Assembly (NCBI GenBank): GCA_040401595.1
Contig: JBBAOE010000005.1
Location: 1-64,000, forward strand
Direction: 5' to 3'
DNA length: 64,000 nucleotides
Source of the DNA: RFPW01 sp040401595
GTDB taxonomy: Bacteria > Pseudomonadota > Gammaproteobacteria > Burkholderiales > Burkholderiaceae_E
Part shown: positions 41,342-51,004 of the stretch, one piece after another
Layout of the letters: the number at the start of each line of letters is the position of its first letter
Position numbering within the stretch: position 1 is the stretch's first letter
Position numbers and translations under genes: made by a program
Notes under the pieces: generated by a model
Databases searched by the model: none
Told to the model about the DNA's origin: nothing
What the model saw: the letters and a program-made list of their open reading frames with translations, nothing else

Positions 41342-44300
41342 TCACCCGATCGACTGCCCCGATGAGCTGGACCCGCTGGCTTCGATTGCCTGGCCAAATC
41401 CCCCGCCGCCAGGCGTTTGAACAACGACTGCATCACCCGCGTTGACTTCGGTCCGATCGCAAGCACCGAGGCGCTGGATCGAACCATCTAGGCGTTCGAC
41501 CCAGGTTTGGCCTAGCTCGCCATCTGCGCCACCGGCGATGCCCTGAGCGGGATGGATGCGGCCATTGGACAGGATGGCAACCGTCATGGGCTCAAGGAAA
41601 CGAATTTTTCGGGTACCGCCGTCCCCGCCCCGCCAACGCCCGGCCCCCCCCGATCCCCGACGGATCGAATAGCTCTCGAGACGGACCGGGAACCGTAACT
41701 CCAGCACTTCGGGATCCGTGAGACGCGAATTCGTCATGTGGGTTTGAACGACCGAGGCGCCGGCGAATCCCCCAATACACCGACCCGAGGCGTCAAACCG
41801 TCCCCCTGCACCAGCCCCACCGGAAATGGTTTCGTAGGCCTGAACCCGCGCATTGCCAAAGGTCAGGTTGTTCATGGTGGGCTGCGCACCCGCCATGATC
41901 CCGAGTGCTGCAAAGAGCGCGTTGGTGATACAGGTTGAGACCTCGACGTTGCCGGCAACCACAGCCGCTGGCGCCCTGGGGTTCAGCATCGAACCCTCTG
42001 GAATGATCACCTTGAGCGGCCGTAAACACCCCGCATTCATCGGGATATCGTCGTCAACGAGGCAACGGTACACATAGAGCACCGCGGCCATCGTGACTGC
42101 ACCGGGGGCATTGAAGTTGCCGGCTCGCTGGGCGGAGGTCCCGGTGAAATCAATGGTGGCGGTTGAGGTCGCAGCGTCGACGCGGACGGCAACCTGGATG
42201 ATTGCACCATCGTCCATCGTCACCGTGGCTTGTCCATCGCGCAGCGCTCCGATCGCACGTGAAACCGCCGCTGCCGCATTGTCCTGGACATGGTCCATAT
42301 AGGCTTGAACGGTCGCCAGGCCCCAATGGGCAACCATTCGCAGGATCTCTTCGCGACCTTTCTCATTGGCCGCCACTTGGGCCTGTAGATCCGCCAAATT
42401 CTGTTGCGGATTGCGCGCTGGATAGCGGGCCTGGGAGAGGAGACTGAGGAATTCAGCTTCTCGGAAACGGGGCGGATGAATGCCCCCGTCGACCAGTAGG
42501 AAGGGCGAAATGAGGACGCCCTCGTCTTCGATCGTGCGCGAATCCGGTGGCATCGAACCCGGTGTGATTCCACCGATATCGGCGTGATGGCCCCGCGAAG
42601 CCACCCAGAACAAGGGTGCATCCGCAGCGTGGGATGCGGGGGAATCGGCGCCTGAGCCGGGAGATGACGCCACGGACGCCACGGACACCTCGGCCGACCC
42701 AGCCGCAAACACTGGCGTCACGACGGTGACATCGGGCAAATGGGTGCCCCCGCAGTAAGGATCATTCAATACCCAGACATCGCCCGGACGCACACCCCGA
42801 GTTTGCACGGCTTCAAGAACCGCTTCGACGCTTGCACCCATCGAACCCAGATGCACTGGCATATGAGGCGCATTGGCAATCAACTGCCCCGCACCATCGA
42901 AGAGCGCGCAGGAGAAGTCAAGGCGCTCCTTGATGTTGACCGACTGGGCAGTGTTCTGCAGGCGGTATCCCATCTGCTCTGCGATCGACATGAACAGGTT
43001 ATTGAACACCTCCAACATGACCGGATCGGCATCCGTGCCGATCGCGCGTTGCGATGCCCGGGGCTCGACACGATTCAGGACAAGATCTCGCCGTTGCGTC
43101 ATGGTTGCCCGCCAGCCCAGTTCCACCACCGTGGTGGCATTGGCTTCCACGATGATGGCCGGTCCATCGACCTGCTCGCCACTCGACATCCGCACGCGTT
43201 GACACAGTTTCGCATTGCGCCACCCCCCGCCCGTCGCCTCTTGCGCATAGAACGGTACCAAGGATTCTCCAGGGTCCGTTCGCCCGATCGCGATCGAATC
43301 TTCATCAATCACGGCATCGAGCGTATCGGTCATCGCGGTCGCTTCGACCGAGACCGCTTCAATCACGAGCGCGCGGTGCAGCGGGGTAAATCCAAACCGC
43401 TTTTGATAAGCAATTTCAAATTCTTGCGCGATTTTGTTCAGATCATGATCGAGCTTCAGGATCAGAGCCGTATCACTGCCCTCGCGCCGCACGTGAAGCC
43501 GTTGTCTGACGCCGATCCGCGCCGGATCCTCGCCCTGCCCTTCAAGATCGAGACATGCCGCGCCAGACAGACGTTGCGCAGCCACCAACGCGAGTGCCAG
43601 ACCTTCTGAATTGAGCACACGCTCAACGGTTTCCTCCCGCATGGCGGTCTGGCTCGCGAGTCCCATTCCATAGGCCGAGAGGACCCCGGCCAGTGGATGA
43701 GCAAGAACAGTCGTCATCCCCAGGGCATCGGCAACTGCGCAGGCGAACTGACCGCCCGCGCCGCCGAACACGGTCAGGCAATAGCCGGTCACGTCATGCC
43801 CGCGCTGAACCGAGATTTTCTTGATGGCATTCGCCATATCCGCAACGGCAATATCAACGAATCCCTGAGCCACTTGTTCTGCCGAACGCGGCTTGCCCGT
43901 CGCCGCAGAAACGTCGCGGGCCAACCGCTCGAAGCCGTGCACGACCGTCTCGCGATCGAGCCGTTCGTTCCCTTCGGGTCCGAAAACAGCCGGGAAATGC
44001 TCGGGCAGCACCCGACCCAACAGCACATTGGCGTCCGTCAGGGTGAGCGGCCCCCCGCGGCGATAACAGGCGGGTCCGGGATCGGCGCCAGCAGAGTCTG
44101 GGCCAACGCGGAAGCGCGAACCGTCAAAATGCAGTATCGATCCGCCACCGGCCGCCACGGTGTGGATTCGCATCATGGGTGCGCGCAGGCGCACTCCGGC
44201 GACCTGGGTTTCAAACTCTCGCTCGAATTCGCCAGCGTAATGCGACACATCGGTCGAGGTTCCGCCCATATCGAACCCGATAGCGCGCTCGAATCCAGCC

Positions 44301-45184
44301 AGTTCGCTGACGCGCGCCATCCCCACAATGCCACCGGCCGGGCCGGACAGAACCGCATCTTTGCCCTGGAAACGCCCAGCCGCCGTCAGGCCACCATTGG
44401 ACTGCATGAACGACAGACGCACGCCCGGCATTGCCCGCGTCAGTTGATCGACGTAACGACGCAGGACCGGGGTCAGGTAGGCGTCGACCACCGTTGTATC
44501 GCCGCGTCCCACGAGCCGCACCAGCGGACTGACCTGGTGCGAGGCGGAAATCTGCGTAAAGCCAATCGATCGGGCAATCTCGGCGAGCGGCGCTTCATGC
44601 TGCGCACCATAACGATCTCCATGCATGAGGACAATCGCGACAGCACGCAATCCGGAGTCGTAAGCTGACTGCAGGCCGATGCGAGCGCTTGCGATGTCCA
44701 GCGCACGAAGGATCCGTCCCTGGACATCGATGCGCTCATCGACCTCAAGCACCTGTCGGTACAACAATTCCGGCAGGAGGATCTCGCGATCAAACAGACG
44801 CGGCCGGTTCTGGTAAGCAATCCGCAAGGCATCCCCAAATCCCTGGGTAATCACCAGCAAGGTTGGCTCGCCTTTTCGCTCGAGGAGTGCATTGGTCGCG
44901 ACGGTCGTCCCCACTTTGACGACCTCGACCCGGTCAACCGGTATCGTGGCGCCGGGCGCGAGCCCCAGCAATCGTCGAATCCCTTCGACCGCAGCATCCT
45001 CGTAGTGCCCCGGTGACTGCGAAAGTAATTTGGCAGTCACGAGTCTTCCCTGCGGCGTGCGGGCGACCAGGTCGGTAAACGTGCCGCCACGATCCACGAA
45101 CACTTGCCATCGATTCCCGGAGTCCCGTGTGAACGGTCCTTCTGAACGCGGGTTGTTCGCTGAAAATTCTGAGTTCGATGACAT
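41342..45184 (-). CDS. 5-oxoprolinase family protein (HyuA-HyuB fusion)
   Basis: A 1280-residue fusion, the usual size for ATP-dependent 5-oxoprolinase. The N-terminal half is HyuA-like: FVDRGGTFTDLVART at the start, VGTTVATNALLERKGE, and the acetate-kinase-like FDMGGTSTDVS. The C-terminal half is HyuB-like from about residue 735 (DPVMLEVFNNLFMSIAEQMG), with RGHHADIGGITPGSMPP and VQTPGGGGFG near the end. It opens 5-oxo-L-proline to glutamate with ATP, or a related cyclic amide. Start at ATG 45184; ATG 45196 is also possible. It sits 56 bp upstream of purL. Confidence 0.9.
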   Translation of the reverse strand: MSSNSEFSANNPRSEGPFTRDSGNRWQVFVDRGGTFTDLVARTPQGRLVTAKLLSQSPGHYEDAAVEGIRRLLGLAPGATIPVDRVEVVKVGTTVATNALLERKGEPTLLVITQGFGDALRIAYQNRPRLFDREILLPELLYRQVLEVDERIDVQGRILRALDIASARIGLQSAYDSGLRAVAIVLMHGDRYGAQHEAPLAEIARSIGFTQISASHQVSPLVRLVGRGDTTVVDAYLTPVLRRYVDQLTRAMPGVRLSFMQSNGGLTAAGRFQGKDAVLSGPAGGIVGMARVSELAGFERAIGFDMGGTSTDVSHYAGEFEREFETQVAGVRLRAPMMRIHTVAAGGGSILHFDGSRFRVGPDSAGADPGPACYRRGGPLTLTDANVLLGRVLPEHFPAVFGPEGNERLDRETVVHGFERLARDVSAATGKPRSAEQVAQGFVDIAVADMANAIKKISVQRGHDVTGYCLTVFGGAGGQFACAVADALGMTTVLAHPLAGVLSAYGMGLASQTAMREETVERVLNSEGLALALVAAQRLSGAACLDLEGQGEDPARIGVRQRLHVRREGSDTALILKLDHDLNKIAQEFEIAYQKRFGFTPLHRALVIEAVSVEATAMTDTLDAVIDEDSIAIGRTDPGESLVPFYAQEATGGGWRNAKLCQRVRMSSGEQVDGPAIIVEANATTVVELGWRATMTQRRDLVLNRVEPRASQRAIGTDADPVMLEVFNNLFMSIAEQMGYRLQNTAQSVNIKERLDFSCALFDGAGQLIANAPHMPVHLGSMGASVEAVLEAVQTRGVRPGDVWVLNDPYCGGTHLPDVTVVTPVFAAGSAEVSVASVASSPGSGADSPASHAADAPLFWVASRGHHADIGGITPGSMPPDSRTIEDEGVLISPFLLVDGGIHPPRFREAEFLSLLSQARYPARNPQQNLADLQAQVAANEKGREEILRMVAHWGLATVQAYMDHVQDNAAAAVSRAIGALRDGQATVTMDDGAIIQVAVRVDAATSTATIDFTGTSAQRAGNFNAPGAVTMAAVLYVYRCLVDDDIPMNAGCLRPLKVIIPEGSMLNPRAPAAVVAGNVEVSTCITNALFAALGIMAGAQPTMNNLTFGNARVQAYETISGGAGAGGRFDASGRCIGGFAGASVVQTHMTNSRLTDPEVLELRFPVRLESYSIRRGSGGAGRWRGGDGGTRKIRFLEPMTVAILSNGRIHPAQGIAGGADGELGQTWVERLDGSIQRLGACDRTEVNAGDAVVVQTPGGGGFGQAIEASGSSSSGQSIG

Positions 45185-45252
45185 TCTAAGTCCCATGCGG
45201 AGACCATCCCGAGAGAGGCTCGGGTTGCTGGCAGCATTTAAGATGATACGGT

Positions 45253-45630
45253 GAAGCCCTCAAGCATCGATCCCTGTTTGCCCTGGTCGGCGCTCTGACC
45301 GTTCTCTAGATCGCGCTCGGGACTGCACTTGACGGTATTGCCATGATTGTTCTGACCAGCGCCGTGGTGTTACCAATGATCCAGAAAGCGGGATTTGACC
45401 TCATCTGCTTTGGAATATTTATCGTCTTACTATTTGAAATTGCAGAGGTTATTCCGCCTGTTGGATTCAATCTGTTTGTGTTGCCGAACATGACCGGTAA
45501 AGACTCGACTGTGATTGCCTGGGCTTCATTGCCCTTCTTCGCAATGCTCATGGTCGCGTTCGGAATCGTCACCCTGTTCCCGGTCACCGTGACCTGGCTC
45601 CCTGACGTCCTGATGGGACCGGAACGATGA
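45253..45630 (+). pseudogene. Remnant of a TRAP transporter large permease (DctM), C-terminal part only
   Basis: About 125 residues match the end of DctM-type permeases: ALVGALTVL, an in-frame TAG (45307-45309), then IALGTALDGIAMIVLT, GFDLICFGIFIVLLFEIAEV, and PPVGFNLFVLPNMTGKD. The TAG sits where related proteins have Tyr in the LYI stretch. About 300 N-terminal residues and the dctP/dctQ partners are missing, and the oxoprolinase start lies just upstream on the other strand. It is therefore a decayed fragment. An ATG at 45343 would make a 95-residue membrane peptide but with no complete permease function. Its stop overlaps the nnr start. Confidence 0.8.
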
Positions 45631-47204
45631 GCCATCGCCTGGCCTCGATTGCCACCCTGCGGGCGATTGAATTCGGGGCCAAGGCAACACTTCCCGATGG
45701 GGCGCTCATGGCGCGGGCTGGGGCGGCAGCTGCGCGCGTCATTGCGCAGCGGTTGAAGGAATCGGGGCACGCGTCTGGGCGTATCGTGATCTTGCTCGGG
45801 CCGGGCGATAACGGTGGCGATGGCCGCATCGCCGCCCAGGCATTGCACCGATTCGGCTACGACGTCGACTGCCTGGAGGGCGCCAGCTTCACAGCGCAGC
45901 TTGAGGCCTGTCTCGGCCGGCCACGGCCGATCGCGATGATCGATGCCCTCTTTGGGATCGGACTTTCCCGGCCTCTGGAGGGTGAATGGCTACAGGCGGT
46001 GGACTGGATGAACCGTGTCCGCGAGCCGATCCTGCGCGTTGCGCTCGATATTCCCAGTGGTTTGCAGGCTGATACGGGCGCGATCATCGGGGGGGTCGCG
46101 GTTCGCGCGGATCTGACCATCACGTTTCTGGCCGACAAACCCGGGCTTCACACCGGACGGGGGCGCGAGCTGTCTGGCGAGGTCATGGTGGAGGATCTGG
46201 GTTTCAGCAACTGGCCAATCGATCCGGCGCCGCCGCCCATGTCCCCATACGACGGCACGCTATGTTGCCCGGCGCTCGCGCATTCGCTGGCCCGGCCACT
46301 GCGCCGCGGGGCCGATAGCCACAAGGGAGACTACGGGACCACAATGATCATCGGCGGCTCTGCCGGCATGACGGGCGCTGCACTCCTCGCGGCAAGGGCT
46401 GCCTTGTTCAGCGGCGCTGGTCGAATCGTCGTGGGGTTTCCTGGCGGTGCGCCGCTGCCGGTCGATCTGAACTATCCCGAACTGATGCTGCGCGACGCCA
46501 GCCTCGCCCTGCATCAGTCGGGTACCAGCGCGCTCGCCATCGGACCGGGCCTGGGGGTTGACGCAAACGCACACGAACTCCTGGCGCTGGCGCTCGAGCG
46601 CTCCTCGCTTGATGGTCAACCCCTCGTGCTCGATGCCGATGCACTGACGTTGATCGCAACAGACAGTGCGCTTGCCGCCGCCCTCGATCGCCGCACGCAA
46701 CAACACAAGGACTGTCCGCCCATCTTGACCCCGCATCCGCTGGAGGCTGCGAGACTTCTCAGCACCCGCAGCGAAGCCCCTCAAGCGCCGGACATGGCCG
46801 ATAGCGTAACGGCAGCGCGCGTCCAGCAGAACCGCATCAAGGCGGCCTGCCAGATTGCTCGAACGCGTCAGTGCATCGTGGTGCTCAAAGGCGCAGGGAC
46901 GGTCGTCGCGTCAACCGACGGTCGCTGGTGGATCGTGCCTGTTGGCAATCCTGCGCTGGCGACCGGTGGTACCGGCGATGTACTTACCGGCTGTATCGCT
47001 GGCTTACTGGCACAGTCGATTCGCAAGGGCTTGCATCCGATCGATCTGGCCTTGCTCGGGGTCTGGTGCCACGGCTGGGGGGCGGACGCCTGGGTCGCTG
47101 CCGGCCATCAGGCGCAGGGGATGGCCGCCGCAGAATTGCTACCGCAGATCCGGGCGGTATTGCACGACTGCCTGACCCCACAGCATCCCAAGAGCGCCGC
47201 ATGA
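45627..47204 (+). CDS. nnr: Bifunctional NAD(P)H-hydrate epimerase / ADP-dependent dehydratase
   Basis: A 525-residue fusion that repairs hydrated NAD(P)H. The N-terminal epimerase (about 1-215) has GPGDNGGDGRIAAQAL and IDALFGIGLSRPLEG. The C-terminal dehydratase (about 230-525) has HKGDYGTTMIIGGSAGMTGA, GPGLG and the phosphate-binding ALATGGTGDVLTGCIAGLLAQ. The start ATG 45627 overlaps the stop of the dctM remnant, a chance result of that gene's loss or an old coupling. The EamA gene follows with an ATGA overlap. Confidence 0.93.
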   Translation: MSHRLASIATLRAIEFGAKATLPDGALMARAGAAAARVIAQRLKESGHASGRIVILLGPGDNGGDGRIAAQALHRFGYDVDCLEGASFTAQLEACLGRPRPIAMIDALFGIGLSRPLEGEWLQAVDWMNRVREPILRVALDIPSGLQADTGAIIGGVAVRADLTITFLADKPGLHTGRGRELSGEVMVEDLGFSNWPIDPAPPPMSPYDGTLCCPALAHSLARPLRRGADSHKGDYGTTMIIGGSAGMTGAALLAARAALFSGAGRIVVGFPGGAPLPVDLNYPELMLRDASLALHQSGTSALAIGPGLGVDANAHELLALALERSSLDGQPLVLDADALTLIATDSALAAALDRRTQQHKDCPPILTPHPLEAARLLSTRSEAPQAPDMADSVTAARVQQNRIKAACQIARTRQCIVVLKGAGTVVASTDGRWWIVPVGNPALATGGTGDVLTGCIAGLLAQSIRKGLHPIDLALLGVWCHGWGADAWVAAGHQAQGMAAAELLPQIRAVLHDCLTPQHPKSAA

Positions 47205-48106
47205 GTCCGGGGACTCGTCATCAGTTTGGCGCTGGTATTGCTCAACTCTTTTGTGCGCTGTCGGTGCTTTCGCTACTCGATGTCACCGGCAAAAAAATGA
47301 TCGGGATCGGTGTGTCCGTCCTGATGGTCGGCTGGTTTCGCTATCTCAGCCATTTACTGATCTTTTGCACCATCGCATTGCCCCTGCGCGGGCGCCGCCT
47401 TTTCCTGACTCAGTCATTGTCACGGCAGGCCACGCGCGGCGTCCTGGTCGCTTTGACCACAATCACGTTTTTTTCGGTTCTCAAACGATTGCCGCTGGCC
47501 GAGGCCACGGCGCTGAACTTTCTGGCACCGGTCATGGTTCTAATCGTTTCACCTTGGGTGCTCGGAGAGCCCCTGCGGTGGCGCCACGCCCTCGGCGTTC
47601 TGCTGGGCTTTGGGGGCATGCTGATCGTGATCCGCCCAGGCGGCACACTGCCCATCGAAGGCGTCCTGCTCGGACTCCTGTCGGCCGTGATTCTGGCGGC
47701 CTTTCAGATCGCAACCCGCCGCGTCGCAGCCGATGATCCGATCACAACGAATGCCTATAGCGGGGTCTTTGGGACGCTCGTATTCACCCTCATCCTGCCG
47801 TGGGCCGGCCCCTGGCCAAGCCTGGAGCCCCTGGAATGGTTCCTGTTGTTCTCCACCGGCGCATCGGGTGCACTGGGCCATTGGCTGCAGATCCGGGCCT
47901 ATCGCGCCGCACCAGCCTCGTTATTGTCACCCTTTGTCTATCTGCAGATCTTTGCCGCTACCGCGCTCGGTTGGCTCGTCTTTGGCCAGTTGCCGGACTG
48001 GATGACCGGCACTGGCATGGCGCTCATTGTGCTGGGAGGCGCCGTCACGGGCGCCCTCGAATGGCGCGCCCGTTCACGTTTATCCGAAGTCCCGGTTCCT
48101 CAGTGA
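47201..48106 (+). CDS. DMT family (EamA) transporter
   Basis: A 301-residue membrane protein with about ten hydrophobic segments in two EamA halves. The first half ends near ATALNFLAPVMVLIVSPWVLGE, the typical EamA signature, and the second near ASLLSPFVYLQIFAATALGWLVFGQ. Members export amino acids or other metabolites; the substrate cannot be read here. The start ATG 47201 overlaps the nnr stop (ATGA). The end overlaps the convergent ybbA gene by 7 bp. Confidence 0.88.
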   Translation: MSPGTRHQFGAGIAQLFCALSVLSLLDVTGKKMIGIGVSVLMVGWFRYLSHLLIFCTIALPLRGRRLFLTQSLSRQATRGVLVALTTITFFSVLKRLPLAEATALNFLAPVMVLIVSPWVLGEPLRWRHALGVLLGFGGMLIVIRPGGTLPIEGVLLGLLSAVILAAFQIATRRVAADDPITTNAYSGVFGTLVFTLILPWAGPWPSLEPLEWFLLFSTGASGALGHWLQIRAYRAAPASLLSPFVYLQIFAATALGWLVFGQLPDWMTGTGMALIVLGGAVTGALEWRARSRLSEVPVPQ

Positions 48107-48795
48107 GTCGCGCTGTCCTCGACGATGCGCCCAGCCTCAATCCGAATGCGGCGGGCACAGCGACGCGCCACCCGCTCATCGTGGGTGACCAGAACAAGCG
48201 TTGAGGCGTGCTCCTGATTGAGTTCAAACAGCAACTCGATCACCCGCTCGCCGGTCGCCGCATCGAGCGATCCCGTTGGTTCATCGGCGAACAACAAGGG
48301 CGGATTCAGAACAAACGCGCGGGCCAAGGCGACCCGCTGCTGCTCGCCGCCCGAGAGCGTGCGGGGATAATGATCAGCCCGCCCCGTCAAGCCCACGCGG
48401 TCCAGAAGTGCCTGGGCGCGCGGCGTCGGATTGGAGGTCCCAATCAGCTCCAACGGAAGCAGTACGTTTTCCAACGCGGTCAGATTGGGCAGCAATTGAA
48501 AGGACTGAAACACAAATCCGACCCGCTTCGATCGCCAGCGCGCCCGGGCTTCTTCGTCCATCGCGGTCAGGTCGTCGCCCAGAAGCTGGATCCTTCCCGA
48601 GCTTGCCTGATCGAGACCCGCCAGCAACCCAAGCAGCGTTGACTTGCCTGACCCGGATGGACCAATGACCGCGATGGACTCCCCTGCGCCGGCCGTGAAA
48701 CTGGCGTGGTCCAGAATGGTGAGGATGCCATCGGCGTCGCGGACGGTTTTGGTCAGGCGATCTGCGATGATCGCGGGAGTGTCGGCTGATTTCAT
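48100..48795 (-). CDS. ybbA: ABC transporter ATP-binding protein, YbbA/LolD type
   Basis: A 231-residue ATPase from ATG 48795. Walker A GPSGSGKST, Q-loop FVFQSFQLLPNLTALENV, signature LSGGEQQRVALARAF and Walker B LLFADEPTGSLDA are intact. The SFQL and GSLDAATG forms fit the LolD/YbbA group. In E. coli ybbA is divergent from tesA and followed by permease gene ybbP; here tesA is divergent but no permease follows, so its partner must be encoded elsewhere. Confidence 0.88.
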   Translation of the reverse strand: MKSADTPAIIADRLTKTVRDADGILTILDHASFTAGAGESIAVIGPSGSGKSTLLGLLAGLDQASSGRIQLLGDDLTAMDEEARARWRSKRVGFVFQSFQLLPNLTALENVLLPLELIGTSNPTPRAQALLDRVGLTGRADHYPRTLSGGEQQRVALARAFVLNPPLLFADEPTGSLDAATGERVIELLFELNQEHASTLVLVTHDERVARRCARRIRIEAGRIVEDSATH

Positions 48796-48853
48796 GCCGC
48801 GCAGTGTACCGGCGAGAATTGCGCCAACGGATTCGGAGTCCATCATTCGTCCC

Positions 48854-49504
48854 ATGCGTCGATCATTCATCTATCAACTCCTGGCGCTGACGGCCGGTTT
48901 TGGCTTGGGCGGGCTCCCGGCGCTCGCGGCCCCCCCACAGGTCCTGCTGGTGTTTGGAGACAGCTTGTCCGCCGAATATGGTCTGGTGCGCGGCAGTGGG
49001 TGGGTCGCGCTGCTCGAACGCCGCTTGCAGCAGAGTGGTCGCGAGATCCAGGTCGTCAATGCCAGCGTCAGCGGTGAAACAACCGCCGGTGGACGCAGTC
49101 GACTTTCGGGAGTTCTGGCCCGCGTCCGTCCGCGCTGGGTTCTGGTCGAGCTGGGCGCCAATGATGCACTCCGGGGACTCGCGCTGGAGGCAACCGAACA
49201 CAATCTCAAGGCGATGGTGATGGCTATCCGGGAGTCCGGCGCCCAGCCTGTACTGGCCGGGATGATGATCCCACCAAATTTTGGGGCCTCGTATACCGAA
49301 CGGTTTCGGGGGCTCTTCGGCCGGGTTGCCAAGGCCCAGAACGTCCCGGTTGTGCCGTTCCTGCTGGCAGGCATTGCCGATGAGGGGCCGATGAAAGCGG
49401 ATTTGTTTCAGGACGACCGTATTCATCCCAACGCAAAGGCCCAATCACAGATTCTCGATAATGTCTGGGCGGTGCTCGAGCCCGTCTTGAACCAGAAACG
49501 CTAG
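48854..49504 (+). CDS. tesA: GDSL esterase / acyl-CoA thioesterase I
   Basis: A 216-residue exported esterase starting at ATG 48854. The signal peptide is SFIYQLLALTAGFGLGGLPALA. Block I is VFGDSLSAEYG with nucleophile Ser37, block III ELGANDALRG, and block V DDRIHPNAKAQ with the catalytic Asp and His. It acts in the periplasm on acyl esters and thioesters. The gene is divergent from ybbA, a conserved pair. Confidence 0.92.
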   Translation: MRRSFIYQLLALTAGFGLGGLPALAAPPQVLLVFGDSLSAEYGLVRGSGWVALLERRLQQSGREIQVVNASVSGETTAGGRSRLSGVLARVRPRWVLVELGANDALRGLALEATEHNLKAMVMAIRESGAQPVLAGMMIPPNFGASYTERFRGLFGRVAKAQNVPVVPFLLAGIADEGPMKADLFQDDRIHPNAKAQSQILDNVWAVLEPVLNQKR

Positions 49505-49535
49505 AAATTCTGCCATTGCACTGCGGATAAGTAAG

Positions 49536-50840
49536 ATGCACGCCAACCGCCCAGCCCCGACTCGTTCAGAAACGCTGCGCACGCCTGCGGCCCCAGAGTC
49601 ACTCCCAGCCGGTCGGATTCGTACGGCACGCGTGATCGGTGGATCTCTCGGTGGGCTACTTGCCGCCAATCTCCTCAGTCGCGCGGGTTGGGCCGTGAAA
49701 GTCTACGAGCGCTCTGCCCATGGCCTGACTGGGCGAGGCGCCGGGATCGTTACCCATCCGGAGTTGTTTGAGGCGCTGGGGCGCTGCGGGCTCACACTGG
49801 ATGACACGCTTGGGGTGCGCGTCAAGTCGCGGATCACGCTGGCGCCAGATGGTTCAACGCTGGGCCATCTGGCGATGGAGCAGGTTCTGACCGCCTGGGG
49901 GCAGTTGTTCGACCTGTTGCGCGGCGCGCTGGCGGCCGACTGTTACGTCAACGGTCTGGGTGCGCTGGCGGTCGACGAGCTGGACGATGGGGTGCGCCTG
50001 CACCTGAGCGACGGTCGCAGCGAGGACATCGATCTGGTGGTTGCTGCCGACGGCATCCGTTCGGGACTACGGGCTCAGTTTGCGCCCCAAGTGACCCCGC
50101 AATACGCCGGATATATCGCTTGGCGCGGGCTGGTGGATGAGAACCGGATCACGCCTCAGACACATGCCCTGCTCTTTGATCGGTTTGCATTTTGCCTGCC
50201 GCCCTGCGAACAGATCCTGGGTTATCCGGTCGCCGGTCCAAACAATAGCGTCGAAAAGGGTCACCGGCGGTTCAATCTGGTCTGGTATCGCCCCGCCGAT
50301 GAAGCTCAGACGCTGCGTGACCTGCTCACCGATTCGGACGGTCATGTGCATCGGGGTGGCATCGCCCCGCAGAGCATTCGCCCGGAGGTCATCGCCGCGA
50401 TCCGCCAATCCGCCCATGAGGTGCTGGCTCCCCAGTTTGCCGAACTCATCGACCGGGTGGAACAACCGTTTTTTCAGCCGATCTATGATCTGTGCTCGGA
50501 ACAGCTCAATTTTGGCCATACGGTCCTGCTGGGCGACTCCGCCTTCGTCGCCAGGCCACACTGCGGGATGGGCGTCACCAAAGCCGCCGGGGATGCCATG
50601 GCGCTGGTGCGAAACCTTGCCGCCCATTCATCGATTCAGACCGCGCTCGAAGCGTACAACGCCGAGCGCAGCGCATTCGGTCGCGCCGTCGTCGAGCATG
50701 CGCGCCGACTCGGTGCCTACATGCAGGCACAGTTACGAACGCCGGATGAACGGATGATGGCGGAGCGGTATCGAAGCCCCGAAGCCGTGATGCGTGAGAC
50801 CGCTTCGAGTCAGGTATTCACCATCCCAACTGACCAGTAA
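49536..50840 (+). CDS. FAD-dependent monooxygenase
   Basis: A 434-residue flavoprotein. The dinucleotide motif is RVIGGSLGGLLAANLLSRAGW (GGSLGG in place of GxGxxG), followed by VVAADGIRSGLR (DG motif) and TVLLGDSAFVARPHCGMGVTKAAGDA (GD motif). The GGSLGGL form resembles 2,6-dihydroxypyridine 3-monooxygenase and relatives that hydroxylate N-heterocycles. The N-terminal 28 residues are an extra Ala/Pro-rich leader. It heads the plus-strand run to the enolase gene, with 164 bp before the next gene. Substrate is not certain. Confidence 0.8.
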   Translation: MHANRPAPTRSETLRTPAAPESLPAGRIRTARVIGGSLGGLLAANLLSRAGWAVKVYERSAHGLTGRGAGIVTHPELFEALGRCGLTLDDTLGVRVKSRITLAPDGSTLGHLAMEQVLTAWGQLFDLLRGALAADCYVNGLGALAVDELDDGVRLHLSDGRSEDIDLVVAADGIRSGLRAQFAPQVTPQYAGYIAWRGLVDENRITPQTHALLFDRFAFCLPPCEQILGYPVAGPNNSVEKGHRRFNLVWYRPADEAQTLRDLLTDSDGHVHRGGIAPQSIRPEVIAAIRQSAHEVLAPQFAELIDRVEQPFFQPIYDLCSEQLNFGHTVLLGDSAFVARPHCGMGVTKAAGDAMALVRNLAAHSSIQTALEAYNAERSAFGRAVVEHARRLGAYMQAQLRTPDERMMAERYRSPEAVMRETASSQVFTIPTDQ

Positions 50841-51004
50841 AGGAAGGGCGACGGGAACGGCATCCGTTTCACGACCGTTCAAGGCCCTGGGATCGTTCGT
50901 TCATTTGGCCCCATTCTGGTCCAGATCGAATTACAGTGTCGGCACTTTCCTTATCGACTGGAGCGATCCAGCGCCCGGCAAGAGCTCTTAAAGGACACTC
51001 AAAC

